A stretch of 64,000 nucleotides of DNA from a virus. Where the stretch lies: positions 23,060 through 87,059 of IMG/VR virus record IMGVR_UViG_3300036770_007034, one strand, 5' to 3'. A program made the position numbers and the translations under genes. The notes below the pieces were generated by a model. That model was not told where the DNA came from. It saw only the letters and a list, made by a program, of their open reading frames with translations, and ran no database searches. Shown here piece after piece: positions 21,336 to 30,278 of the stretch (within the stretch, counting starts at the first letter, position 1; the number at the start of each line of letters is the position of its first letter).

Positions 21336-22313
21336 ATGACATATTCAACCGGATCAGTAATACTAGATGACGACTATAATATTTTTGCCACAGGTAATGC
21401 TGCCGGTACTGGCGATAACAATGTCGCAAACGTAAACACCGTATGGGGAGTTGGAAATGGCGATAAAGGATATGGTCAGACTACTCTTCCGGTTCTCAGC
21501 GCAGTATCCGCAGGACAGACAGTGACAGCTACACAATGGGCTACCATGCTGAATCGTATCTCTTCAGCCGCCAGCCAGCAAGGATCTTCGATTACCGGCA
21601 TCACTAACCCTGTAGCAGGCGACACAATTAGTGCTTATGCCGCTCTTTCAACTAACATCACGACAATCTACAACAACCGCTTGAACTGTGCCGCTGTAGG
21701 ATCATCGATCACTTCGGGCGGTAGTACAGATCGTACTACATCTTGGGCTACATCGGTGACATTTACACAGACGGTGACATTCGCAAGTGGCGATGCCGCT
21801 CGCTACTTTTTCAACGCAGGTGGACGTATCACACAGACGTGGAGTCGCTCAGGCGGTTCTGTGAACGACCAAAATACAGCTATCACTAACCTATGTACAG
21901 CTTGTGGTACGCTGAACTACACAGCAGGTACTGGCACACAGACCATCGCCGGCAGTAGCTACACAGGTACTACCAAGACCGGTGGTTCTGGTTCGCCCAC
22001 AGTGGCAACGACCACAGGTTACTACGATTACACCACTGCCAACGTGCAGGTATTCACGCAATCGGCCAGTTCTTACTACGGTTATGAAGGCAACTCAATC
22101 ACTGTCAACATCCTGACCAACGGTACCCAGGGTTCCAATGCTGACACAGGATCGGTGATCACTATCTACTCTACTGTAGCAAAAGGTGGTGGGTTGACCA
22201 CAGTTGACGGTACTCTAAACTCTACTATCACACTGATCCCCAGCTCGACGACATATCTTACCACGACCAGTTGGGGTACACCTACATTGGCTGGATCACA
22301 ATCCGGATCGTAA
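21336..22313 (+). CDS. Tail fibre-like structural protein, Ser/Thr/Gly-rich
   Basis: A 325-residue, low-complexity, Ser/Thr/Gly/Asn-rich protein with almost no charged runs. It lacks membrane segments and catalytic motifs. The N-terminal 110 residues (DDDYNIFATG.., VNTVWGVGNGDKGYGQTTLP, WATMLNRISSAASQQGS) resemble structural proteins that follow fibre genes in marine phages. The remainder has beta-structure periodicity (TFTQTVTFASGDAARYFFNAGG). A ribosome binding site AAAGGGA lies just upstream. The gene ends 19 bases before a strong terminator, so it closes the late structural operon. Confidence 0.75.
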   Translation: MTYSTGSVILDDDYNIFATGNAAGTGDNNVANVNTVWGVGNGDKGYGQTTLPVLSAVSAGQTVTATQWATMLNRISSAASQQGSSITGITNPVAGDTISAYAALSTNITTIYNNRLNCAAVGSSITSGGSTDRTTSWATSVTFTQTVTFASGDAARYFFNAGGRITQTWSRSGGSVNDQNTAITNLCTACGTLNYTAGTGTQTIAGSSYTGTTKTGGSGSPTVATTTGYYDYTTANVQVFTQSASSYYGYEGNSITVNILTNGTQGSNADTGSVITIYSTVAKGGGLTTVDGTLNSTITLIPSSTTYLTTTSWGTPTLAGSQSGS

Positions 22314-22331
22314 TCGAAGATTTTGGAGAAC

Positions 22332-22360
22332 AAAAAGGGCCTCAGGGCCCTTTTGTTTTG
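22332..22360 (+). terminator. Rho-independent terminator closing the structural operon
   Basis: AAAAGGGCC / GGCCCTTTT stem with a four-base loop, followed by a GTTTTG T-rich tail. Confidence 0.88.
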
Positions 22361-22373
22361 CTACATACTCTGT

Positions 22374-22379
22374 TATAAT
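22374..22379 (+). promoter_or_regulatory. Possible -10 element upstream of the glycosyltransferase operon
   Basis: A perfect TATAAT sits right after the terminator, but the -35 region 17 bases upstream (TTTTGT) is poor and the ATG at 22385 is only five bases away. If used, it would give a leaderless transcript. Confidence 0.35.
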
Positions 22380-22384
22380 GGAGT

Positions 22385-22699
22385 ATGAACTTGGATCCAG
22401 AACAAATAGTCAAAGAGATCAAAAGCCGTTTTGATCATGCCACGCAGAAGAAACTGCTCCGCGAAAAATATCACTCTAAGATGACCTTCGCCCATGCTGG
22501 CGGTATGTGGAAAGCCGGTCCGGAGTTGCTGACATTACTGCATGCTTGCCCAGTAGAGGATTCTGTAGTGATCGAAGACCTCTATGGCAATCCTGTAAAG
22601 ATCAACCCATTGGAGCTACAGCATCTTGCACATGGTCGCTGGCAAGAGCAGATGACTGCCTGGTTGTGCGAACTTGAAGAGTTGAGCCGTAATCGATGA
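22385..22699 (+). CDS. Conserved phage protein of unknown function (104 aa)
   Basis: The protein begins MNLDPEQIVKEIKSRFDHATQKKLL and contains FAHAGGMWKAGPELLTLL. It is mainly helical, with no known domain. Similar short proteins occur between fibre genes and sugar-modification genes in cyanophage-type myoviruses, as far as I recall. GGAG lies directly before the ATG with very short spacing. The stop TGA overlaps the next start (ATGA), so it is translationally coupled to the following glycosyltransferase-like gene. Confidence 0.7.
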   Translation: MNLDPEQIVKEIKSRFDHATQKKLLREKYHSKMTFAHAGGMWKAGPELLTLLHACPVEDSVVIEDLYGNPVKINPLELQHLAHGRWQEQMTAWLCELEELSRNR

Positions 22700-23517
22700 C
22701 CCGAGGCGCAGTACTGTTTGCTTTCAACAATGATCGCGTGGACTACGTGAGCCAAGCGCAATGGTCTGCACCTCGCATCAATCGTCATCTAGGATTGCCT
22801 GTGACCTTGGTAACAGATGTCATGCCTGATGATGTTAGTATGTTTGATCAAGTGATTATCCGTGAAAGTCGCAGTGGCGGTACTAGGAAATATGATCACA
22901 TGAATGCTGACTCATCCGCTAACTGGTATAACCGCGGTCGATGTTCGGCCTATGATGTTACTCCGTATGACGAGACGTTGTTGCTAGACACAGATTACAT
23001 AGTAAGTTCCAGTCAGCTGTTGGCGTTGTTCAATGCTGACAAAGATATCCTATGCCATCGATACGTACTAGATGTCACTGACCGAAGAAACTTTGCCAGT
23101 GATACTAGATTCGGTGATGTAGAATTTCCCATGTGGTGGGCCACAGTCGTGTACTTCCGCAAGAGCAAGGCGGCCCAATCTGTGTTTGATATGATGCGCA
23201 TGATCGAAACTAATTGGTATCATTACAGTCGTATCTATAAATTCAATCAAGATCTCTATCGCAACGACTATGCTATCAGCATCGCACTGAACACTGTGTA
23301 CGGACATTTGCCTGACGCTGTGCCCAGCATACCCTGGCCTTTGTTCACAGCGTTTTATGATGTATATCTCAATCAATTAGATGATGATCGATTCCAACTC
23401 AATTACGTTCGCATGGCCGATCATCAAGAACGCCATCAGCGCATGATATTGGCAGACTGCGACCTTCATGTAATGAACAAACCCGACCTAGGAAAGATCT
23501 GTGGCAGTAGAATTTGA
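22696..23517 (+). CDS. GT-A-like glycosyltransferase, paralogue 1
   Basis: A 273-residue protein. The N-terminus GAVLFAFNNDRVDYV looks like the first beta-strand of a nucleotide-sugar fold. YDETLLLDTDYIV at about residues 94-106 holds a DxD motif preceded by a hydrophobic strand, as expected for metal-dependent GT-A enzymes. A conserved W..VVYFRKSKAAQ segment lies near residue 153. The next gene is a divergent paralogue with the same layout (IKLEADMIV). It starts at an ATGA overlap with the upstream gene. The donor and acceptor sugars cannot be deduced. Confidence 0.7.
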   Translation: MTRGAVLFAFNNDRVDYVSQAQWSAPRINRHLGLPVTLVTDVMPDDVSMFDQVIIRESRSGGTRKYDHMNADSSANWYNRGRCSAYDVTPYDETLLLDTDYIVSSSQLLALFNADKDILCHRYVLDVTDRRNFASDTRFGDVEFPMWWATVVYFRKSKAAQSVFDMMRMIETNWYHYSRIYKFNQDLYRNDYAISIALNTVYGHLPDAVPSIPWPLFTAFYDVYLNQLDDDRFQLNYVRMADHQERHQRMILADCDLHVMNKPDLGKICGSRI

Positions 23518-24319
23518 ACGCGGCTATCTCATCATAGCACAGAATACTGATGCCACTGACTACATGGCCTGTGCTCGCGCATTGGCACGCAGTTTGCGTT
23601 GGCACATGCCCGACTGCAAGATATGTTTGGTCACTGATACTCCAGAGAGTGATCCGGTATTTGACATAGTCCGCCCGTTGCCGTTTGGAGATCAAAAAGG
23701 ATGGGCCAATGACTGGCAAGTGTTCGCAGCCACACCATTCCGAGAAACCATCAAGCTAGAAGCAGACATGATAGTGACCAATGATATTAGCCACTGGTGG
23801 GCATGGTTTGAACATCGAGACGTAGTGATCAGTCATGGCATGAGGAACTATCTCAATGAGTCCAGCGAGTGTCGTGCTTATCGGCGCATGTTTGATGACA
23901 ACGATCTACCAGATGTCTACAATGCCATCACGTATTGGAGGCTCAGCCGCACTGCCGCTGAGTTCTGGCAGCTGGTGCGCACATTCTTTGAGCAGTGGTC
24001 CACAGTAAGGCAGACACTCAAATACTGCGACAATGTACCGGCTAATACAGACATGATCTATGCCATGGTGGCCAAGTACATGGGCACAGAACTAGTGACT
24101 CTGCCCGCGGCCTGGCCCACGATCACGCACATGAAACCTGCTGTGAATTACCTAAAGACAGATGCACGTCCATGGAACGATGAATTCGTCTGGGAATTAG
24201 TGTCCGGAGATTTCCGTATCAACACAGTATCGCAACAAGACATCGTGCATTATCAAGAAAAAGCATTTGCTAAACCATTAGAGGAACATTATGGACGCCT
24301 TCTGGCAAGCCGTCGCTGA
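23501..24319 (+). CDS. GT-A-like glycosyltransferase, paralogue 2
   Basis: A 272-residue protein with a GTG start at 23501, 17 bases inside the previous gene. RGYLIIAQNTDATDYMACARALARSLRW opens the fold, like sugar transferases that act on nucleotide sugars. ETIKLEADMIV (about residues 85-95) stands at the place of the DxD strand but carries EAD rather than DxD. AITYWRLSRTAAEFWQLV parallels the W..VVYFRKSK segment of the upstream paralogue. It is probably a glycosyltransferase or a relative that lost strict DxD use. Confidence 0.65.
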   Translation: MAVEFERGYLIIAQNTDATDYMACARALARSLRWHMPDCKICLVTDTPESDPVFDIVRPLPFGDQKGWANDWQVFAATPFRETIKLEADMIVTNDISHWWAWFEHRDVVISHGMRNYLNESSECRAYRRMFDDNDLPDVYNAITYWRLSRTAAEFWQLVRTFFEQWSTVRQTLKYCDNVPANTDMIYAMVAKYMGTELVTLPAAWPTITHMKPAVNYLKTDARPWNDEFVWELVSGDFRINTVSQQDIVHYQEKAFAKPLEEHYGRLLASRR

Positions 24320-24641
24320 ACACGATTGGGTTCAACCCGAGATACGTCAGGAATTTCGATTGTACTATGATACCCAAGACGGTCGTGTGCTGTTTTACAG
24401 CATGGAAGATGTTCCTGGGGATTATCTAGTGATTGACCGACACACGTTCGAACTGCATCGATTTGATATCAAAGTCAAGGATGGTAAAATCATCCGAGTG
24501 AAACACCCTGCTAGTTGGAAATTGGTGCCAGCAGACTCTGGTGAATATGCTTGTCATCCTCAAGACATTACCCTAATAGTACCACCAGCATCGGCACAGA
24601 AACAATACTGGAAAGTGGAGACCACACATGAAGAAGATTGA
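24291..24641 (+). CDS. Conserved phage protein of unknown function (116 aa)
   Basis: ATG at 24291 lies inside the end of the previous gene. The protein is small, acidic and beta-rich: EIRQEFRLYYDTQDGRVLFYSMED, then DYLVIDRHTF and a C-terminal PQDITLIV...KQYWKVET. It has no catalytic motif or membrane segment. Its stop overlaps the next start. Its place between two transferases in a tightly packed operon suggests an accessory role, but none can be named. Confidence 0.65.
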   Translation: MDAFWQAVAEHDWVQPEIRQEFRLYYDTQDGRVLFYSMEDVPGDYLVIDRHTFELHRFDIKVKDGKIIRVKHPASWKLVPADSGEYACHPQDITLIVPPASAQKQYWKVETTHEED

Positions 24642-25557
24642 TGTAGCAGATCTAGACTGCATCTACTTGAGCTATGACGAACCTCAGAAAGAAGAGTTCT
24701 GGGTCAAGATACGAAACATGGTACCTTGGGCCAAACGAGTAGATGGCGTCAAAGGGTCAGATGCCGCACACAAGGCCGCTGCTGAGGCCAGCGAAACAGA
24801 TCGCTTCGTCCTTATTGACGGAGACAATATTCCGCAAGAAAAGTTCTTCAATCTCACATTAGAGTTTCCAGATGAGAGCTGGGAGCAGGCTACGTTCCGT
24901 TGGCGAGCCCGCAATCACATCAATGGATTGATGTACGGCAATGGTGGATTGAGTTCATGGACGCGAGACTTTGTGCTCAACATGAAAACACACGAAAACA
25001 CTGACGGTAAAGATGAGACCGTGGTTGAGTTTTGTTTCGATCCACTATACTGGCCCATGCACGATTGTTATAGCACTACCTACCCTAACGGATCACCTTT
25101 CCATGCCTGGCGTGCCGGCTTCCGAGAAGGCGTGAAGATGTGTTTAGATCGTGGCCGCAAACCTTCGGTATCGGAGTTCAAAGACAGTGTACACAAACGC
25201 AACTTTGATCATCTCACTATCTGGCATAATGTAGGATCTGATGTAGAGAATGGGTTCTGGGCCATAGCTGGCGCCCGCCAAGGCACATATATGACCATGT
25301 TGAGCGATTGGGATTACAGAGAAGTACAGTGGTTTGATACCTTAGAGAAGATCTGGGAGTCCACAGTGGCCAATCAAGATCCAGCCGGGGTGATTGACTT
25401 CTACCACGAACCCTTGAGTACACGACTTGATTTACCCATGGCATTCATGCCTCCGTTCCAGAGCGCATTTTTCAAAGATCATTATCGTAGCAACTGGCAC
25501 AACCGCGGAGTGATGACTCGAGAAATAGATGTGATAAGGCAGCAAGAAGGATGGTAA
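24628..25557 (+). CDS. Glycosyltransferase-like protein (LSYDEP...DGDN family)
   Basis: A 309-residue protein. CIYLSYDEPQKEEFWVKI (residues 11-28) is followed by AKRVDGVKG and AHKAAAEASETDRFVLIDGDN, the pattern of phage proteins annotated as glycosyltransferase family 2-like, with DGDN in the place of DxD. HAWRAGFREGVKMCLDR follows in the C-terminal half. The same family, including NPVNGLVYG / NHINGLMYG and MAWRTAFREALKL, makes up the C-terminal half of the protein encoded at 40721-42328, so the two are paralogues. The start overlaps the previous stop. Confidence 0.7.
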   Translation: MKKIDVADLDCIYLSYDEPQKEEFWVKIRNMVPWAKRVDGVKGSDAAHKAAAEASETDRFVLIDGDNIPQEKFFNLTLEFPDESWEQATFRWRARNHINGLMYGNGGLSSWTRDFVLNMKTHENTDGKDETVVEFCFDPLYWPMHDCYSTTYPNGSPFHAWRAGFREGVKMCLDRGRKPSVSEFKDSVHKRNFDHLTIWHNVGSDVENGFWAIAGARQGTYMTMLSDWDYREVQWFDTLEKIWESTVANQDPAGVIDFYHEPLSTRLDLPMAFMPPFQSAFFKDHYRSNWHNRGVMTREIDVIRQQEGW

Positions 25558-26537
25558 ATGTCAGAGTGATATCCAGTGATTGCAAAGTTTGGAATCGAGA
25601 TCAAGTCATCGTAGAAATCGGCCATGCTATGTCTATCAATGAAGATATTACTATAGATCTCATAAGCGAGGGTCCGTGTTTTACTTCGTTGGAACTGAGC
25701 GAGTCGATCTCTCTGATGAGATCGTTGTATGACTATCAAAAAGATATATCAGTAAAGACCTGTAATCTGTCTCAACAAAGATGCGACGGATTCCAATTTG
25801 ATGTCCAACCTCCCACACATTTTATAAAGAATACCAAAGATAAGTTATCTAAAAATACCCAGACAAAACATCTTACTAAAAAGTTTGGATTGTTTATTGG
25901 CAGATCTAATGCACCTCGACTTGATCTGGCCAGTTATATTTGGAAAAATCACAAAGAAGACACCGTGATGACCTATCATTTTGATACAGAGATAGACTAT
26001 CACAGAAACAATATTGGATTAGATGACTTAGTCAGATGGCAAAACACCAAAGATTTGCTTGACGCAGTTGATTTGATAAAGTCATCGCCACTGAAGTTTG
26101 AGGAAGTGAGATATCCTATACTCATGGACCAGCATTGTGATATCAGTCGGTTGTCAAAAGATTTTTTGATAGAGGTAGTGTGCGAAACATATTATACCGG
26201 AACAACTTTTTTCCCTACAGAAAAAATATGGAGGCCGATCATGTCCGGATCTCCGTTTATTGTGCAAGGACCGAGATATTTTTTGCACAAACTAAGAGAT
26301 CTTGGATTCAAGACATTCGATAAATGGTGGGACGAAGGATATGGCGAAGATCCAGCCGCCTGGCAAATAACAGAAATAAAAAAAGTGATAAGTCATATCG
26401 CTTCTTTTGATTACGACACTATACAAAAATGGTATCAGGAGATGATTCCATTGTTGGATCATAATCGCAAAAGATTTTTAGAACTGAACAAAAAAGATTT
26501 ATCTTCTATCTACAAGGATTTATCAAAGTATGATTGA
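25551..26537 (+). CDS. GT10-like glycosyltransferase, paralogue A
   Basis: A 328-residue protein. The C-terminal half carries FLIEVVCETYYTGTTFFPTEK, then IWRPIMSGSPFIVQGP and LRDLGFKTFDKWWDEGY. The E..Y......TEKIWRPI..GSPFIV pattern resembles the nucleotide-sugar-binding motif of GT10 alpha-1,3-fucosyltransferases. Three paralogues share it at 27944, 38489 and 39673. This gene is richer in A/T and in AAA and ATA codons than its neighbours, which suggests separate acquisition. It is followed by a radical SAM gene, and this two-gene order is repeated once downstream. Confidence 0.7.
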   Translation: MVNVRVISSDCKVWNRDQVIVEIGHAMSINEDITIDLISEGPCFTSLELSESISLMRSLYDYQKDISVKTCNLSQQRCDGFQFDVQPPTHFIKNTKDKLSKNTQTKHLTKKFGLFIGRSNAPRLDLASYIWKNHKEDTVMTYHFDTEIDYHRNNIGLDDLVRWQNTKDLLDAVDLIKSSPLKFEEVRYPILMDQHCDISRLSKDFLIEVVCETYYTGTTFFPTEKIWRPIMSGSPFIVQGPRYFLHKLRDLGFKTFDKWWDEGYGEDPAAWQITEIKKVISHIASFDYDTIQKWYQEMIPLLDHNRKRFLELNKKDLSSIYKDLSKYD

Positions 26538-27960
26538 TCAGAACAAAGGCGACGAAGTCGCGGCTGATTTCAAGTCTAAATTTCTCAGTGATGCTGAGAT
26601 AATGAAACAACGTCTGGACTCGGTAAGTCCCAGTATGTGTCTAGCCAAATGGAAACAGGTCAGCCTTCATCTTACTACAGGACATACCAACTCCTGCTAT
26701 CATCCCCCGTTGCATCGTATACGCATTGAGGATATACAGCGCGGTGGTATCGGACTTCACAATACTGAGCACAAGAAACAGCAACGGAAACTCATGATGG
26801 AAGGTACCAGGCCCTCTGAGTGCCAGTATTGCTGGAACATGGAAGACAACGGCAAGCTCAGTGATCGCCATTACCGGTCGGGCGAACCCTGGGCCGCGAA
26901 AGATTTTGAACGGATAGTCAGCGCAGATTGGAGCCAAGATGTTTTACCAAGTTATGTTGAAGTCAATTTTAGTCATGCTTGTAATCTCGCCTGTAGTTAT
27001 TGCAGTCCTCAGTTTAGTAGCACGTGGCAACAGGAAGTTGAACGGCATGGCAGCTACCCCACTTCGACGCCTCATAATGATCCCGATTATTTTCGCGGCG
27101 AGCGTCGCCCTATTCCTAGTCGTGAAGCAAATCCTTACCTAGAAGCTTTCTGGGAATGGTGGCCCACGCTGTATCCAGAACTTGAGCACTTCCGCATGAC
27201 CGGTGGTGAGCCTATGATGGACAAGAACACCTTCCGGGTGTTTGATTATGTGCTGATGAACCCTAGTCCTAAACTGCATCTCAATGTCACGAGCAATTTC
27301 TCTGCAGATGAGAAACTGTGGCAACGCTACAAAGGCTATGTAAAGATGCTGTGCGACGGAGAAAAGATCGAACACTTCATGCAGTACGTGAGCCTTGACG
27401 GTTGGCTTGACAAAGCCGAATACATGCGCCACGGCCTGGACTTTGGGTTGCTATGGAATCGAGTGAATGAGTTCTTGAGCGAGATACCCGGGCGTAGCAG
27501 TCTGACATTCATCATCACTATGAACAATCTGTCGGTGACAAGTTTTGAACAGCTCATGGTCGCTGTGCTGGGATTGAGACAGATCTATTCAAACACATAT
27601 CAGCGGGTGTGGTTTGATACTCCTGTGCTCCGTACTCCCAGTTGGCAGAGCATGCAACTGTTGCCGGAGAGCTATGTAGAGAAACTGGAAGCTGTGTGGG
27701 TCTGGATGATGAAGAACATGGAGACCGAAGAAAAGCGTTTCAAAGGTTTCAAAGACTATGAACTACAACGTCTGGATAGAGATATCGCCTGGATGCGAGA
27801 CGGACAGAAATTAGAGCCCGACTATATCAAACGGCAAAAAGCCGACTTCTATAGATTCTTTGCAGAGCATGACCGTCGTCGTGGTACTGATTTCCTAAAG
27901 ACATTTCCTGAAATGAGTGCTTGGTGGGCAGAGTGTCAATATCATGCCAACAACGATTGA
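26530..27960 (+). CDS. Twitch-type radical SAM protein 1
   Basis: A 476-residue protein. The cluster motif CNLACSYC (CX3CX2C) is at about residues 148-155 in SHACNLACSYCSPQFSSTW. MTGGEPMMDK near residue 220 is the GGEP SAM-binding motif. The N-terminus has extra cysteines (SCYHPP and CQYCWNMED) preceding the radical SAM domain, as in the twitch-domain radical SAM family. Such proteins cleave S-adenosylmethionine with a 4Fe-4S cluster to modify a substrate; the substrate here is unknown. It shares the GLHNTEHKK...CQYCW layout with the 28926 protein and differs from the four FCxxPW-type proteins. Confidence 0.85.
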   Translation: MIDQNKGDEVAADFKSKFLSDAEIMKQRLDSVSPSMCLAKWKQVSLHLTTGHTNSCYHPPLHRIRIEDIQRGGIGLHNTEHKKQQRKLMMEGTRPSECQYCWNMEDNGKLSDRHYRSGEPWAAKDFERIVSADWSQDVLPSYVEVNFSHACNLACSYCSPQFSSTWQQEVERHGSYPTSTPHNDPDYFRGERRPIPSREANPYLEAFWEWWPTLYPELEHFRMTGGEPMMDKNTFRVFDYVLMNPSPKLHLNVTSNFSADEKLWQRYKGYVKMLCDGEKIEHFMQYVSLDGWLDKAEYMRHGLDFGLLWNRVNEFLSEIPGRSSLTFIITMNNLSVTSFEQLMVAVLGLRQIYSNTYQRVWFDTPVLRTPSWQSMQLLPESYVEKLEAVWVWMMKNMETEEKRFKGFKDYELQRLDRDIAWMRDGQKLEPDYIKRQKADFYRFFAEHDRRRGTDFLKTFPEMSAWWAECQYHANND

Positions 27961-28933
27961 TCCAGATGTAGTACTGAGCTACCTAAGTTCAAACATCACT
28001 GATGCAGACTGGCGTATAATCTCAGTGAGAACTTTGCTAGAGCAGTGGCCAGAGATAGAAAAACAATTATCTCAAGGTCAGATTACAGCGGTGGAGAAAA
28101 CCGACGAAGGAGTGACTACACTTTGGCATATAGTGACCAATGTCCAGTATGCTCCTTGGATCCGTTCCGGGCAACTACGACTAATAACTAGCAGTGATGC
28201 TGATTCCAGCATTTCAAATTTCAATGCCGAACATTTCCTAGCAGCCACGATCGGTAGCCAAGAAGTTCGTTTGCCGCTGACATATACCGATCAAGCAAGG
28301 CCTTATACTTTTCTTTTCCCTAACAGAAAGATAAGACCACATCGTAGATATCTCATATTGGAATTACAAAAAAGAATGTTGCTGGATCGCGCTCTCTGGA
28401 GCTGCCTCAAAGGGCATAACACACAAGGACATCCAGAACATACTCGTGTTTATGCAGATGGAATCAGTATGCCAGTAAAGAAGCTGGATGAAGGATATGA
28501 TCCAGCGATCGCACCGGACTGGATAGATGGTGTGATATATCCCCAACAGTATCAACACACTTGGTTTACATTGGTATCAGAAACTGCGTTCGAATATCCT
28601 TACAGTTTCCGTACTGAAAAAATCTGGAAACCCATACTAGCAGGACATCCATTCTTGGTTTGTGCCAACACAGGATTCTATAAAGATCTGCGAAACCTGG
28701 GATTCAGGACATTTGATCGGTTGATTGATGAGTCATTTGATAGTATAATAGATGGTAAGGATCGTCTAGATCGCTTGATTGATACTGTGGCCTGGTTATG
28801 CCAACAAGATCTTGCCGAATTCTGGCGAGCCTCGCGAGAAGTGTGTTTATATAATCACCAACGTGCTTTGGAACTACATAATAGTCTTGCTCAAAATTTT
28901 ACTTCCCGACTACTGGAATTCATGAATGCCTAG
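27944..28933 (+). CDS. GT10-like glycosyltransferase, paralogue B
   Basis: About 329 residues from the ATG at 27944 (MPTTIDPDVV); an ATG 27 bases further upstream is possible but lies deeper in the previous gene. The diagnostic C-terminal block is FTLVSETAFEY..SFRTEK, IWKPILAGHPFLVCAN and LRNLGFRTFDRLIDESFD, matching paralogue A. It is again followed by a radical SAM gene, so 25551-27960 and 27944-30278 look like two copies of a GT10-like plus radical SAM unit. Confidence 0.7.
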   Translation: MPTTIDPDVVLSYLSSNITDADWRIISVRTLLEQWPEIEKQLSQGQITAVEKTDEGVTTLWHIVTNVQYAPWIRSGQLRLITSSDADSSISNFNAEHFLAATIGSQEVRLPLTYTDQARPYTFLFPNRKIRPHRRYLILELQKRMLLDRALWSCLKGHNTQGHPEHTRVYADGISMPVKKLDEGYDPAIAPDWIDGVIYPQQYQHTWFTLVSETAFEYPYSFRTEKIWKPILAGHPFLVCANTGFYKDLRNLGFRTFDRLIDESFDSIIDGKDRLDRLIDTVAWLCQQDLAEFWRASREVCLYNHQRALELHNSLAQNFTSRLLEFMNA

Positions 28934-30278
28934 ATTACACAACGAAACAGACTTGGAATACAAGCGCCGAGTGATTGATATCAAATCGGAAAGTTTCTGC
29001 GGAGCCAAATGGTACAATGCCACGATCTGGCTAGGATCAGGTATGACTACCAGTTGCCATCACCCGCTGCCACACAAAGTAGAGATCTCTGAAGTTGAAA
29101 CCAACCCCAAAGCATTACACAACACAGCTCGTAAAAAAGAAGAGCGCAGACAGATGCAGGCAGGGGAACGTCCCGCAGGATGCGAATATTGTTGGAAGAT
29201 CGAAGACATAGGTCGAGATAACATATCAGATCGTGTATACAAGACTGTAATCTACTCAGACGAGGAACTCAATGAAGCTTATCTATTACCCCCCTCTGCG
29301 GACACAGATCTACGCACTCTTGAGATCAGTTTCGACCGTACTTGTCAATTGGCTTGTAGCTACTGCAATCCTGCTTTCTCTAGCACTTGGGTCAAAGACA
29401 TTAGAAACAATGGACCATATACCCAGTTGGTCAGCGACGGTCGTAATCACTTCACTCATGATCATGACAGTGCTCAACTTTATCGATACGGTGAAGTCAA
29501 TCCGTATGTTGAGGCATTTTTCCGCTGGTGGGAAACCGACCTACATAAGACGCTTAGAGAGCTACGGATCACCGGAGGAGAACCACTCATGTCCGGATAC
29601 ACATGGAAACTCCTAGACTGGTTCAAGGCTAATCAAGGTCGCAGCCAAACACGTCTAGCCATCAACTCAAATCTGGCCATGCCCACAGAAGATGTGCTAC
29701 GATTGCTAGACCGCGCCGAAGGTATCACTCTAGACATCTACACTTCTAATGAAAGCATGCCCAACCATGCTGAATATATCCGTGATGGATTGAGTTGGGG
29801 CAATTGGATGAAGAACATGCACATGCTGGCCGGTAGCCGTAGATTGCGTGGACTACATGTGATGTGTACTATCAACGCATTGTGCTTGGAATCACTTACA
29901 GAATTTTTAGATGTGATGATCAAGTTCAAAGAACAGTATGGAAGAGACTTTCCTACTTTTACTTTGAACATCCTACGTTTTCCCAGCTTCCAATCACCAT
30001 TGGTATTGCCGGACAATATACGTCAGCGTCGGTGCGAAAAATTACAAAAATGGTTCGATGATAACAAACACAATGAACTATTGCATCAGATGGAACTGAA
30101 TCAAGTGCAGAGATTGATCGACTATCTCGATGTAGTCAAGACTCCGCATAGCGATACCTTTGATCGTGCGAGCCTGCACAATGATTTCAAACGATTCTAC
30201 GAACAGTATGACCAGCGTCGAGACAAATCTTTCCGAGATACGTTTCCAGGTCTATCAGGATGGTACGACAGCCTATGA
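28926..30278 (+). CDS. Twitch-type radical SAM protein 2
   Basis: A 450-residue protein. CQLACSYC (CX3CX2C) lies at about residues 139-146 in DRTCQLACSYCNPAFSSTW, and ITGGEPLMSG supplies the SAM-binding GGEP. The N-terminal region TTSCHHPLPHKVEI...ALHNTARKKEERR...CEYCWKIED aligns by eye with protein 1, so the two are closer to each other than to the other four. The start overlaps the previous gene's last codons. Confidence 0.85.
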   Translation: MPRLHNETDLEYKRRVIDIKSESFCGAKWYNATIWLGSGMTTSCHHPLPHKVEISEVETNPKALHNTARKKEERRQMQAGERPAGCEYCWKIEDIGRDNISDRVYKTVIYSDEELNEAYLLPPSADTDLRTLEISFDRTCQLACSYCNPAFSSTWVKDIRNNGPYTQLVSDGRNHFTHDHDSAQLYRYGEVNPYVEAFFRWWETDLHKTLRELRITGGEPLMSGYTWKLLDWFKANQGRSQTRLAINSNLAMPTEDVLRLLDRAEGITLDIYTSNESMPNHAEYIRDGLSWGNWMKNMHMLAGSRRLRGLHVMCTINALCLESLTEFLDVMIKFKEQYGRDFPTFTLNILRFPSFQSPLVLPDNIRQRRCEKLQKWFDDNKHNELLHQMELNQVQRLIDYLDVVKTPHSDTFDRASLHNDFKRFYEQYDQRRDKSFRDTFPGLSGWYDSL